A stretch of DNA of 64,000 nucleotides from Pteria penguin (taxonomy: Eukaryota; Mollusca; Bivalvia; Pterioida; Pteriidae): contig CM068587.1 in assembly GCA_035048485.1 (NCBI GenBank), forward strand, positions 48,816,496 to 48,880,495, written 5' to 3'. The notes below the pieces were generated by a model. It did not search any database, was not told the DNA's origin, and worked only from the letters and a program-made list of their open reading frames with translations. Position numbers and translations under genes: made by a program. Below are positions 1-14,000 of this stretch, piece after piece; the first letter of the stretch is position 1; each line of letters begins with the position of its first letter.

Positions 1-556
1 ATCTTACCTCTATATTACAAGTTTGTCAGGACTTCTGTAATTTATCATTGGAAGATCGAACTGTGTAGTAATTCACAAATGATTTTATCTTGTTTACATT
101 GTTTACTGTCGAGTGTCGCCATTTTGATCACGATCGACAAGTGTGACTGGCGCAATAATTTGAATTTGCCAGCAGTGATGTCCAAGATTATTTTTTCTTT
201 ATCTTATTCGTAAAATCCCTTTAGACACGCTAAATTTTACTGTAACTACTCAGTTTATTGTCAAACTGTGGTTATTTCATTTACTTTTTACATTGTCTGT
301 TTTTGCACTGTATTTTGTCAGTGAATTGTTACATCCTTATGTGTAATGCGGTTGTAATACGGAAGTATTTTCTGCCAATATTTACAGAGATGTAAGTCCT
401 TGGTTGTATGACATTTTATCATTAATCTTAGATTTAAGCCTATAGATGTCATTTTGATGTCAAAAAGTGTATTACATTCAATTTATATACTAAAATAGTG
501 CATTGTCAGGAACATTGGTTACAATGTCAGGTTGTCAGGAATTTTCCTGCAATCTG

Positions 557-606
557 ATTGGCTGACAGGATTTTATAAGAGTATATAAGGCGGCAAGGAT
601 TCAGTT
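557..606 (+). promoter_or_regulatory. Possible TATA/Inr promoter
   Basis: A CCAAT-type box (ATTGG, 557-561) is followed by TTTATAAGA (572-580), TATATAAGG (582-590) and TCAGTT (601-606) in Inr-like position ~30 bp after the first TATA. Downstream is a 28-codon ORF at 682-768 (MNTETNYEIYF...), too short to identify. It may belong to a mobile element. Confidence 0.4.
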
Positions 607-1220
607 TCTGCAGATAGCTCGTAGAGTAAAGACATCCTGTCAGGAAACAAACAAACTAACAGAAACTATCTAGGTACAAAAATGAATACTGAAACTAATT
701 ATGAAATCTATTTTAAACATCGGCAAATAGATACGCATCTGAAGTACATAGAAACAATAGTAAAGTAAATTTCCAAGGACATTATTCCTGACATATGGAT
801 TTTCCTGACATATAGATTTTCCTGACAAACATTTTCCTGACAATAACATTTTTAATAAGTAATTTCAAGATAACTGCATAGTTTATACAGTGAGTTTCGT
901 TATTGCTACATGAAGTAAACCTACGCTATCTCCCACCACGCAAGAGACAAACCTTTCTCTCCCCCCTCCTTTTTCGTGTGCTATGTATATATTTTTATCT
1001 GTATATCGCCATCATGCCAGATGTATGTTGCATATGCGAGTATCGCTTTAAGAATGTTATTCAACAGCTTCAATGGAATAAAATAAATTATGCACTGGCA
1101 TATCCAGTGACTCATCTTTCTCGGAACATGAAGAGTATTACGGGAATACACTACTGAGGAAAACTATACATGAGGGGAAGAAAGGGAGGCCGTCCTGTTA
1201 CAACATCAATAAATTTGATC

Positions 1221-1683
1221 TACTGTCCGCGCAACTCCCTCTGGAAACTGGAAAATCTGGATTTTCAGTTATTCATCTTCAGAATAATTTCAAAAAGGCA
1301 AAACCATTCGATAGATCTTGTTTAGTCGTAACTTTTGGTGTATGCTATATGTTTATATGAAGAAGCATTCATATTTTATAGAAAAAATCAATTTTAGAAA
1401 GGGCGATTTCCATGTTAAATTTTGACGTGACGTCGCCAAGTTTCCCATAGACTCAATGTTAAACATCGGCGACGTGACGTCAAAATTAACATAGAAAACG
1501 CCCTATCTAAAATGATTTTTCCCTGTAAAATACGAATGCTTCTTCATAGAAACATTTAGCATACACCAAAAGTTACGACTAAACAAGATCTGTCGATTGG
1601 TATTAATTTTGTAAAACTATTTTAAAGACAAATAAGTGAAAATCTAGATTTTTCGGTTTACAAAGTGAGTGGCGCGGACAGTA
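1221..1683. mobile_element. Fold-back hairpin MITE
   Basis: TACTGTCCGCGC at the left is inverted as GCGCGGACAGTA at the right. The two arms, ~200 bp each, are complementary almost throughout around a centre near 1450 with CGACGTGACGTC-type ends. TA on both sides would fit a Tc1/mariner-type duplication. Confidence 0.8.
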
Positions 1684-2045
1684 ATTTAGACTAAAAGGGT
1701 ATATCATAAATACTTTGAAGTGCCATCAGTGATGCTCAGTTTTGTGCACCATATGTATATTCTGACCATTGTCTCATTAGTGATGCTCAAAGAGGCAATA
1801 TAAAGGACAAAAAAGCATTTCAAAGGTTAAGCATACAAGAAGCATACTCACATTTATTGATAAGGTAGATAATTTTAATTAATTCTTGATACAAAATGAA
1901 CAAAGCAATATTCCGATTATAATCCATTATTAATCGATTATGACCCTCCGATTATTTCCGATAATCGATTATGAAATTAATCCGATTGCTGTACCTATAA
2001 ATAACCTGACCATATAAACATACTTGACCACTTATTTTTACTTAC

Positions 2046-5000
2046 AAAACTGTAGAAAATACAATCGAAAAATGACTCCAGGTATGGTTTGAAATGTCTT
2101 TTGCTGATACCTTTCCCTATGTTGGGCAGCTGTGAAAAAACCAAAAAAAAAATAAGAATGAGGATTATTTTCAACGATTTTTGTTCGAAATTTACCGCTA
2201 GAAATATTTAAAAACTTAACTGCTTGTTCCATATCAAATACACTTTGTATGAATGAATACAGCTCTGTTCTTAGTCTAATGCCACTAAAAATAATGATTC
2301 AAAAGCATGAATCTTATCAGTTTAGCCATTCCATCTTAATCATCTTCCATCTTACTCCATCAATATTTGACTCTATAAAACTAATACCCTTCACCTGTTT
2401 ACATATCGTCTCAAAGTAATGAACATGTTGAGGATAATGCTGAAATGTAGTACTTTTCGCAAGAAGGGGAAGTAACTGTGATATGGATTGGGCAAGATCT
2501 TGATATGTGGAGAGCTCGGCAATCAAATGAACACAACTGAAATAAAAAACATTTATTTTGTTTGATTCTTGTTTTACGTCAAACCAAAGTCATTGTATTT
2601 AGATGGTGAAGTCTGTCTGATACAATGCACTAAGCAACGAAACCATGGGAAGAAGTGAGAGATCTTTCACAAGTCACATCTACTGTGACACAGCACTTTG
2701 GTTTTACTGTGTCATACACAAGTATGCCTAATAGTTTACTTGGAAAGTAAACACTATAAAAAGTGAGCATAATCTACCCAATATCGACAGAGACCCAAAC
2801 ATTGCTGAACATGAAATGCGAAGAAGAATTTTCGACATCGAAATTTTATATTCAAAATTTTCATAGTGCTCAATTCGATCTTGGTAAACTACAAGGAAAG
2901 GTAAACACTTTACCCATCTGCAAGTTCCCACGGCTCTGGGGCTTTTCTGAACATGTGATCCATACATCCTCCTTCCCTTTTTCCTCGACCCATCTTTGGT
3001 GCTAGAGATCCACATGAATACATCTGAAGGGATAATATACAAAATAATCAATTATCACCACACCAAAATTACTTCACCTTTATTGTGGATGTACCTCTCA
3101 GGTACATTGTTTAATACATATTGACCTATGTCAGTGGCGGATCCAGAATTTTTGAAAAGGAGGGGGGCCACATATGTATTAGCCAAACTACTAGGTCATT
3201 TTTGGTGTCAAATCTGGATTTTTACATGTAAATATGTGGCGAAAAGGGGGTGGGCCCCCTTCTACCATATATACTCGCATATAAGTCGACCCGCATATAA
3301 GTCGGGGTAGGTTTTGCAGCTCAAATTCTGGGATTTGCTGTTGACCCGCATATAAGTCGGTTGGAATTTTTGAGTGAACAAAGCCTGTACATGTTAACTG
3401 ACATTCATTCATAGAAATGTATACAAAGGCTTGGAAGAATTTTTCCGTTCTGATGATCATGCGTAATCACACTATGGGAATTTAATTGACATATTCAATA
3501 GAGGGGCATTTAAAACGTGACATATAAATGATGTATTTATTTAAGATAAAACGATCTACCTGGTGTTACTTCATAGCTTAAATGACTACTTTTTGAATAA
3601 TTTAGTAGCTGTGAAAACGGCTGTTTTTTTTTTTTGTGGCAGTGAAAACGATCGTGGCTTCATTACTTATTTATTTAACTATATTAAAAGTAATTAATTC
3701 ATTAACGCAGTGAAACCCTACTATGAATCGATGAATGATACCTGACAAAGATTTTTTTACCACACCGACAAACCTACCAGTATCATTAACATACTTCTAG
3801 TGTCGGACCGTTATTTAATTAATGGCCATCATGTCACGGCTCACTAAACCGGTAGACGCACTGTAGCGGATTTGCTTTACCTTTTGTAACGGATATTTCA
3901 ACAACAAATAAGCGATATATTACGACTTTTTAGTACAGAATCTGTTGGTCGCAAAATATACATTTTATAGTCATAGAATTGTATTTTAAAGTAGTATGGA
4001 CCGGGAATTTCACCTGCGTTATCTATCATGTCTAATGTCTTCATTATCTGATAATAAACGGAAAAGTTTGGCTTCAGTCCAAGGTCGGATTTTTTTCTCT
4101 CCGTCAGTATCTCGCATATAAGTCGGTAGTGCTTTTCGACCATGATTTTTTACTCCCAAAAAACCCACTTATATGCGAGTATATACGGTAAATCCGCCAC
4201 TGTATGTAGTGGACCTTCCTAAAGCAGTTGGTTGGTTGGTTGACTGGTGTTTTACGCCGCTTTCAACAATATTTCAGTTATATTGCGACATGGAAGCAGG
4301 AGGTTACCAACCTCTTAAACATAGTGGCGCAACACGGGAATCGAACCTGGATCGTCGGCGCCGCAAGCCAAGCGCTTAACCACTACACCACACCTGCCCC
4401 TTCCTAAAGCAGCAGGAGATCTTTTACATGTCTAATATGACATGTGACGTTGGTTTCCATCGTTTCATTCATGTGACAAATTATACCAAGTATCATCAAA
4501 ACAACTCAACCTCTAAACTGCCCTAACTCCAAAATGTAGTAGACTTACATCTACATTATATTTGTACATGGATTCCAAGAAAAAATGGTTGACAGTATCA
4601 TTATTTATGTCTATACTTCATTCTGTATTCTGCCAAAGCATGAAATTTTGTTCTTTACTATGCTATGATGCCTCAAAGCACTATGATAGCCACAACAGAT
4701 AGGAATAAGGCAAATTTTGAAATGTAGGTCAAATGTCACATTTGAGGTAACAAGGTAAAAAATATTGGTGTAATATGAAGGGACTTTATTGATGGAGTAT
4801 ACATTCCAAATATGAAATCTCACGGTTCAAAAGTTATGGTGAAGGTTAAAGCTGACAACGGACAGATGAACAAACAGACAAACAAGAAACAGACAGACAG
4901 ATAGGTAAAAAACAATATAACACCAATCTATTGATCTGCGGGCAGAAAAATAGGAAAACCTGTTTATTAGTGTGCAAGTCCATGTCATTGTCTCTCATTT

Positions 5001-8000
5001 TCTTCACCACACCGTATGTAGCAGGTCCCTTTTCCAAATCACTGTACTTCTCCGAAGAGGCCGGCTGTTTCTCGATACCCTCTAAACCTTCCTTTATCTT
5101 GTTTATAACTTCATTTAAACTTTCTTGACCTGAGGATCGAATAAATAAGAATTAAGCACAATTTTCTAAAATGCTACTCTCACTTTACTTCAAAAGGACT
5201 AATTTATAAATTGATAAATGTATTTCAATTTCAAGTAGACACACAACCAGATGTAGGTCAAGTGACTCCTTAGCACATTAATGCTTCATAGGTGACAAAA
5301 TAGTTTGAATTAATATAATTATTAATTCCATGATAATAATCAATAAAAAAAGACATAAAACCACTCAGACGATATGATTAGTTTGTCTATTGAAATTTTA
5401 ATTTTTTTCCCCACAACACTGATGTAGGATGATAGAGGTTAATAGTCTTGAAATAAACAGGAGAAGGTTAGCAATATCATGTCTGTCCTTCCATGTATAT
5501 CAAAATACAGGTTCTGAATTACTTAATTGTAAAAAAAAGTTTTACAGCAAACTGCAGAAGGTATGGTGCATAATTCTCAATTTTCAGAAAACTACTGCAA
5601 GTGTATGTATTTTTAAGGGGGTTTCATAATCTAGCCTTGTTAACACCAAAAGGATGAAAACATCCTACTCATTTTCCTTATACCTGCAGATCTGGCAAGG
5701 ATAGGTAATTTTTTATGAACTTCTTCAATCACTAATCAGATGGCGACTGGCATGATGGCTATAGTACATTTAAACACTTACATCTCAGTTGTCTTAAACA
5801 TATTCAACATCTCAGTGCTCTTTGATATATTCAACATCTCAGTTGCCTTTCACATACTGGTATTCAACATCTAGGTTGTTTTTAATATATTCAACATTTC
5901 GGTTGTTTTTAATATATTCAATATCTTGGTGGTATTTAACTATTCAACATCTCGGTGGTATTTAAACATATTCAACATCTCCGTGGTATTTAACATGCAG
6001 TTTTTCTTTAACAATTTGTGGAATGAGAGAGCTGCCAGATCTCTGTGTTGGTATGTGCAAATAGAGAATGGTGTTTTGATCAGACTGAGTTAACACTACT
6101 CTTATGAATACACTTAATGAAATGTGATCAAAGACACGATGAAGGACAGTCAAAGGTTGCGACACTAATGTATATACTAATATACAACAAATTTCCACCA
6201 TTGACATTTAGTGTTAAATCATGTTTGTTCTACGATAATTATGTGTACATGCTAAAACTTGGTTTGGAACAAATTAAAAAGTATGGTATTTGGGTTATTG
6301 CAAATCATTTAAGATACACTGGTACATGTATCAATTCTACATAATAAATCTCCAATTACCATATACAGTGACCACATTAGCAAGAGCAAGTGCTGCCCCC
6401 TGCCTCACAGAAGCGATGTTATCTTGTAGGTTGTTGAAAAACAGTGGGTAAAGAGCTGGCATACTGGTCCTACGAAAGAGAAGTCAAAACTTCATAAATA
6501 AACAAATACCGTAAAGTAGAGAATAAATATATTTAGCATCAGTTAGTTTCGTAATACTATTTTCAACAAAATTTGAACTCTCCCTCTACTTCAGACATTG
6601 GACACAATCTTTGGTCTTTTTTTTTTGTAAAGTCCTAAAGTTTGTTGAAAGCGACGTAAAACACCAATCAACCAACCAATCAACTAAAGAAAGAAGTGTG
6701 GAATTAACCCATGAAGACTAGATTGACAAATCAATTTAGGGATCACCAGATCCAAATTTGACCACGCCCATTACGTAGTTTCATCAAAACTAGATTCATG
6801 TTTGACGGGCCTTTATTTACGACATCTTTTAACGAGAAGCGTGCAAACAAGATGCAATGTTGGGCATTTGATGATCAGTGAATTCTGATATTGTTTCCGA
6901 CTTATCTCTACAGAACTCCAATTGCATGAAATTACAAATGACTCTTATACTAAAAATAAACTTTTTTTCCAATTTTGAATACCAGACAAAATTCCTGTAG
7001 CAGTGACTGTTCATTTTTCACTGTGATTTGTTTGTATCATGTTTTTGTCATGAACTTTGCACCTTGATAGAGACTTCATTATCTAGGAAAGAAGTACATA
7101 TACAGAGGGTTTCATATCTAAATCTTACTTTCAAAATTTGGCTGTTTCCCAATGACAAAACTAAAGAAAATTTTGCTTTTAAAATTTAGCTGTGTCACAA
7201 TGCCAAAACTACAGGAAATTTGCAAATTATTCTTCTAATAATGAAAATTTTGGTGAAAGTCACAGACAAGGCAATGTGTCTTGGGAATTTCAAATCTTTG
7301 GAAATGCCTTTAGTGTGACTGCATTCTACGATATGTTGGACACTGTCCGTTATTCAGTAAAAATGAAAAATAACAAGCACTCTGAGAGTATTGCTAAAGC
7401 AATACAAGTTGTATTTCTAAAGTAATACAAAATCCCCCACCAGTCTAAACAAATCCATAAGGGGCTGAAAAGTAGGTCAGTGGCAGCAAAAGGGCAACAT
7501 GCATTCAGAGAGATTTAATATGAGTCTATTAGCTAGAGTTGCTCACTTTTTTCCATTCTTTTTTTGTTTGTTTTGTTTTTTTGTTTTGTTTTGATATTTT
7601 AAGTATGGCAAAGAAAAGTGCAGAAAACTGATTTGGACACAGGGCAATAACTCTAGAAAAAGTAAGTTGACTGTGACCAAAGTCGAATTTGATCTGTAAC
7701 TCCTCATGGGGAAGTTTGCTACCAAATTTCAGCTTGATCTCTAAGATACTTACTACTGAAGTATGAAATGCTAACTGAAAAGCCAAATCTAACATCATAT
7801 CTGAGTACATGTATATTTATAACGATGAAAAATTACAAAATAAAAGAGAGATTTACCTAGATTCTTCTGGAAAACACAGGACAAAATTGCCACACGCTAC
7901 ACATGCCGCTGAAATGTTAAAAATGATATCTAGAGGAGTGGTTTATTCATATCAACAAATCAAAGAGCAAATAAGCAATACCTCCCCTTCATTATTTCTG

Positions 8001-11000
8001 CAAGTTTATTCATAATCTGTAAAAAGTTTCGAATGTATGGATATCAAAAAACAAGTACATATTGAGATACCAACAAATCAAGGTTACCATCTCTAACAGG
8101 CCAGCTGTCATCGTTGAAGCACACTAATAAAGCCTCCAGTAATCGTGGTATGTAGGGTCTCACATACATTCTGTCAATCTGTGGAGATAATCAACGATAA
8201 GCTGCTGGCAAAAACATGCAGTAAAAGAAGGAAACTGGCAGTAACCTGTTCACAAAATGCTCACTTTAACGTGAAATATTACCAAAACATTATCAAAACA
8301 TCTTTTTTTTTTTTTTTGAAAGTCTGATTTCTGTATTAAAAAGAGCTCTCTGAAAACAAAAAAACTTTGATCTCAGTGTTGAACTGATGAAAAGGTGAGT
8401 ATGGATTTAAGAAGAATATCCATGCTGAAGCTTTCTTTCCTATTAAAATGTTTAGAAATCGTTGTCTTCCGAGACTGTTGACACAACCAATAAGAAAATT
8501 AGGATATATACCTTCAACAAAAGTTTCCAATCTGCTTTTTGTTTAACACTTTTGATATATTCTCATTGACCACCTTTGACCTTATTTCATCACTGACCTT
8601 TGACCCCAATTCTGCAATACAAGCACATGCAGCCTCTCTAACAGCATGATTATCTGCCCCTGTTGCCTCCAAATAGTAGTCCACCTAAATCATACAAAAT
8701 TTTATATATCAAGTTAATACTTATATGTAATATAATATTTTATAGAAAATTAAAATCAAGAGAATATGTTTTACCTTTCCGCAAGTCTAAAAGGGGTAAT
8801 GTTTCTCATAAAATTTGACTGAAATCTCTAACTCATATACCTTACAATTGACATTGATTTCCCAATCATGAGTAAACAGATTTCACAAACTTACAAAGAA
8901 ATGAAAAAATCTGTCTCAGCCAGGTATGTGAAAAAAATAAAAGACTGTCACCATGAACTTACAACTTCTTGTATGTATTTCTCCACAAAATGGCGACCTT
9001 CCCCATCTGTGACCTGTCTCCACGTATCCTGGGAATATATTCGAACCCCTTCTGCCACATAGTACCGATTAAGACACATCCGTGGTACAAGAATAGGAAA
9101 GAATTTTGCTTTAGCCTCCTCTGTTGGTATACTCTGCAGAAACTTTCTTGTCGCCACGGAAGCTGCTAATCTTACCTTTACAAAGTGATAAACTCTGTTA
9201 TAAGAATAATAGCTAGTACTGTATATTCATTTTGCAATTAAACCAGTTTCACTAGAGAATGTGAGGTTGAATAAGGTAACTTTAAAAATATTGTGGCAAT
9301 CAGTGTTTAGTAGAGAACGAAACTGCAGAGCCAAAGAAAATTTAAGTTCACTTAAAATTTAATTGATAGGAGTATATCGAAGTATGAAGCAGAAGATGCG
9401 ATCTCAGTTGTATCTTTTATCTCGAGTTCCTTTGGATATATGATGTTGAGGTGATCATTAAATACAGGGTTGTTAATCGACATAACATCATTGATGTATC
9501 TATATGTAACGTTGAATTGAGATGCTAATTGCTTATTGCTTTTGGAGAGCAGAGTGTATCAATTCTGTACAAAATGTGTACAAAATTATATATAATAAAT
9601 AATAATATATCTATAAATAATAAAGAACAATCATAATGTAATATTAATATAATGTCATTACAGCAACATATATGATTATCTTAAAGAAAATCACCTGACT
9701 CCAGTTGTCTGCTAAACCTTTCCCTAAATATTCTGTTAACTGATCTCCATGACGATAAACAGCATTGCCATCTTCTAAACTCAGCGTTTCTTTTCCTGAT
9801 TGAAAATTTACCACCAAATTAGTTCAAAACTTTACTAACAGACAATTTTAGGAAGAAATAAGCAACAAAAAATGGGGTACTGTTGAACGGCACATAATAC
9901 GCCCGCACTGTATATTCCGAGGTGTCATAAAAACTAGAACTAAATATCTAATCTAATTGTGGTAAATGTAAATTACCTTTGATTCTGGTAATTAGTTTGG
10001 TTTTCTTCTTCAATTGTTTTAGGTCAATTTATCTTCTTCATGCATCCATCAATTCCCATGTTGACTCCCCCCTCCTTTCATAAATACACTGACAACAATT
10101 GTATTAAATACTGAGATGTGGAAATTCCTGTTCAAAATGCACATTTTCATAATGTGATCTTTCTTTGCACCAAGTTTCATCAAAATCCACCAGAAGGTTT
10201 AGGAGGAGTTGCAAAGACAAGGTATTTTGCATAGAAAAATTTAAGTCCAAGGAACATAACTCCTGTAAACTTTTTTGGACAGCATTCCTCTTGCAATATT
10301 CACATCTTCATATGATGTTCTTTCTTTGCACCAAGTTTCATCAAAACACTCCAAAAAGTTTAAGAGAAGTTGCAAAGACAAGGTATTTTGCATAGAAAAA
10401 GGAAGTCCAAGGATCATAACTCCTGTAAATGTTTTTGGACAGCATTCCACTTTAAATATGCATATCTTCATATGGTGCTCTTTTTTTGTATCACGTTTCA
10501 TCAAAATCCTCCAAAGGGTTTGCGAGGAGTTGCAAAGACAAGATATTTTGCATAGAAAAATCTGAGAAACTAAGTCCAAGGACCATAACTCTTGTGTTTT
10601 ATTTTCGACAGCATTCTCCTTCCAATATGCACATCTCCAGAGGGTGTTCTTTCTTTGTGCTAAGTTTCATCAAAATCCCCCTAAGGGTTTAGAGGAGTTG
10701 CGAGCAGAAGATACAGACAGACAATAGTGGTACAGCATAATGCACCCACATTTTATGTGGGTGTATCTAATATCAAGTTATTTTATACATGAGGAGGTAT
10801 ATTTTGTAATTTGTTCACATTTTAATCACAACGTATCACAGTTTTGGTCACAAACTGGATCAGTGCCACACCTGTAAGGTGTTACTCAATATTTACTGCT
10901 TACAGAAGGTGAAATTCCTGAACAAGCTAAAACCTGACATGTCTGCCACATTGAACATTGCTTGCTACCTACAGGGCTTGAAGTTACCAGCTGCCCACTT

Positions 11001-14000
11001 ATCCAAGACTAGCAACCATTATATCTGACTGGAAGAGTGGTAGTGTGGTTATCTGATTAAGTTAAGAGCCAATATCCACATCAGTCTAAAAAATGAAAGT
11101 TGTGAAGAAAAAAACCCCCCCAAAAACAGACATTTTAATACTTATCATTTCCCAATTTTCAATTTGCTCTAAATGGAAACAAAATACTTGAAAACATGTT
11201 GAACATTTAATATTTGACACTATCATTTCAGGTGATAGTTCTCAAGGCTAAAAGATTCTATTTCCAAATGGCTAATGAAAGGAAAAATTTAAATATAATC
11301 CCTGTCGACATAGAAAGAGTTCAGGGAAATAGGTCGAAGCTTGAATCAGGTACAAGTAGCGACAACACAGAACAAACTATATTCTTGAATAGACCATATT
11401 CCGGTTTTAATAAATGACGACTTTTTGTCCGAGCTAATACCTTTTGGCGTTGTTTTTCATAGTGACGTTATAATGAATCTATGTCATGCGTTATGACGTC
11501 ACTATGAAAAACAACGCCAAAATGTATTAGCTCGAACAAAAAGACAGCAATTATCAAAACCGGAATATGGTCTATTGATAAGAAGTCCTATGAAGAGAAA
11601 TGTTAACTAAATAAAAAATAAACACAAATTTTCTGCCACCAGGCCTTTCCTGTTTCCACTTGATAAAGGCAAAGTAGCAGAAATTTTGTGGATACCTGTA
11701 CCTGAGTGGTTCTTGTTATTTATTCAATATCCTCGAAAGTGGTGTAACAAACTTACAGAAACTAACACATCTGTAAGGTTTACATTACCAGAATCATTCA
11801 CTCCAATGGCCACCAGTGAACTACAGACATAGTATCCTGTCTCCCGCACAAAGCGATTTGTGTGATTCAATGCTTGGAAAATCAAGTCCAGTAACTCTTG
11901 GTCAACCAAGGGATTAAACAGATGACCACATCCCTCCACTGTCCTCTGTAAACACCTAGAATGTGACGAGTTATAAAGTCATCAATTTTTGCTATTATAT
12001 TAGTATTTTAATTTTATAAATTCAAAAGTTAAATAGTTTAAGTAAAAACAACTAATTTAAAAACATCATTAGATTATAGCATGTTCTCTAGCTTTAAAGT
12101 GCTATTAAAATGCTGGAGAATTTTGCGTTTTCATGTAATACTAATTGAATTATTCCTTCATTGATAGAAATTACAACTTTTCCTGCTTCAGTATTTCTCT
12201 GGGAGATGTTTTAAAATACCGATTTGCCTAGTATCACGAACAAAATAAAAGACTTCCGGTTTAACTTGTTACAGAACCTTTGTACATCTTTTAACATCAT
12301 TTAGTATGACGTCACAATTCAAAGTTTAGCGTAATAATGAAAAATCAGGGAAAAGAAGCACCTGTACAACTTCTGACGTCACATATTATGGCGATTAACT
12401 ACTGAAAAAAGCTATCGAACTTTTTATTGCTTATTGTATATATCTTGAGATCGGTGTCACGCATGAGCATAATATTTTGTGAGCGACTCTTTTATGTAGA
12501 TAGGCACATAATATAGAAATATTGTGATCATTCTAATAGCACTTTAAAAATGAAATGAATTTTAAATTTTATCTTCATTCAACATTTTTTAAGAGGAAAG
12601 GATGCTAAACTGGAAGTCAATGTTCTATAATAAGATAAAAGTAGAAAAAGTGTTTAAAAATATGTAGAGTATGTTGATATCATATGCTCCCTTCATTTGC
12701 CCTCACTTTTTTTTTTTTAAAAATGTTCTGTGGTTTATCATTACCAGTTTGATTCAAGTGTCATCTCCTACCATATAAATTTCTGGAGTAATTTACTGTA
12801 AACTCATACCTTACAGTTCAAGGAGTAAAACTTGGAAAAGTTTCCACTTCTGTAATTCAGTGGCCAAAACTCTTGTAAAATACTTGTAAAACTAAAAGGT
12901 CCCTTTGCGCACATTTAGAAAATAATGGTGCAGCACAAGATATGATGTGAGAAAGTCAATATATTTTAAACAAGCTGTGTTTGTGAAACACTAATGCTCC
13001 TGGCAGCACCAAAATCCAAAAAGATATTTTATGAAGGTCATTGTCAAGGTCAAAAGGTCAATATCCTTGGTGTCATTTGAAAAGGCTTCATTAGTTGAGT
13101 GTGCATATCAAATATACAGTCTCTATCCTTCCAGGTTCAAAAGTTATAGCCAAGGTTAAAATTGACAACAGACAGACAAACAGACAGGACAAAATCAATA
13201 TACCCCCGAGCTATCGATCTGGGGGCATCAAAATTGACCTCGGCATTTTAAGACAGATTGTTGTACATTAAAATCTGGACTGACTGCTTCACTAAGTCTA
13301 CTTTAATAAATTCACAGAGTCATAAAAATTGTCCCACTTACTTCATCCATGTTTCTAAATTTTTCCATCCTGCAGTGTCATGAAATATTTCCTCTGCATT
13401 CATGCTGGCTTTCTAAAAGTTACAGTATTAAAAGAGTAGTGAAACACTCTATTCACTTGAAAAATCAAAATATATTTTCACTAAAATATGACAGAAAAAG
13501 CAATTTATTTTCTGTATACCAATTTCCTAATTCTGAGATCTATCATTAAACTTTTGTACCTGGTCAAGTTTGAGATATTTTGTTGTTTTAAGCAAATTTC
13601 AGAAAATTTTCATTAACATCTTGTTAAAACTACCTAGGTATTGTTCAAATTTTAATGTGATTTCCACTTTCCAACATCCACAGTAATAGCAGCTGAAAAT
13701 CTTGCAATCTTGCACATGACAGAACACAGAACACCCCCCCCCCAATAAAAAAAATGATAAAAACTCTGACAAATATAAACCTAAGAAAAGATGAAGTTGC
13801 TTATAACCTGTCCATGCCACACTTTCAAGACATGAGGAAAAGTAACAATGCATCTTACAGAAGGAGAGCTGCTAAGCTTGCTCATGAGTTTATCTGTATC
13901 CTCCTGCTCTTTTTTCGAAGTTTCTGTCAACGAATCTCTCTCTAGATTACTCCTTATTCCCTCAAGGATAACAGGCTTAGAATGAATGTAAATATCTGGA

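Larger units (their letters stand above)
1..2045. other. Left-edge segment: repeats and promoter-like signals, no gene recognised
   Basis: The HEAT gene should continue leftwards, but no further exon with coding signal and matching splice sites was found here, so this may be a large intron. It contains the TGTCAGGA cluster (24-842), the hairpin MITE (1221-1683) and a palindromic CGATTAT-rich patch (1915-1985). The 84-codon ORF at 903-1157 has no recognisable content. Confidence 0.5.

Noticed and set aside
120..122. Minus-strand ATGGCG with Kozak-like context and a possible donor shortly after
   Set aside because: Only a handful of codons before a GTAAAC; nothing links it to a gene in this window.
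3898..4143. 81-codon minus-strand ORF in the pogo-like element
   Set aside because: No transposase motif or DDE residues; it lies within the non-autonomous element and is likely chance.
10165..10692. Cluster of 60-110-codon ORFs on both strands with similar proteins
   Set aside because: They are translations of the same tandem ~161-bp module; frames differ between units and there is no conserved start.
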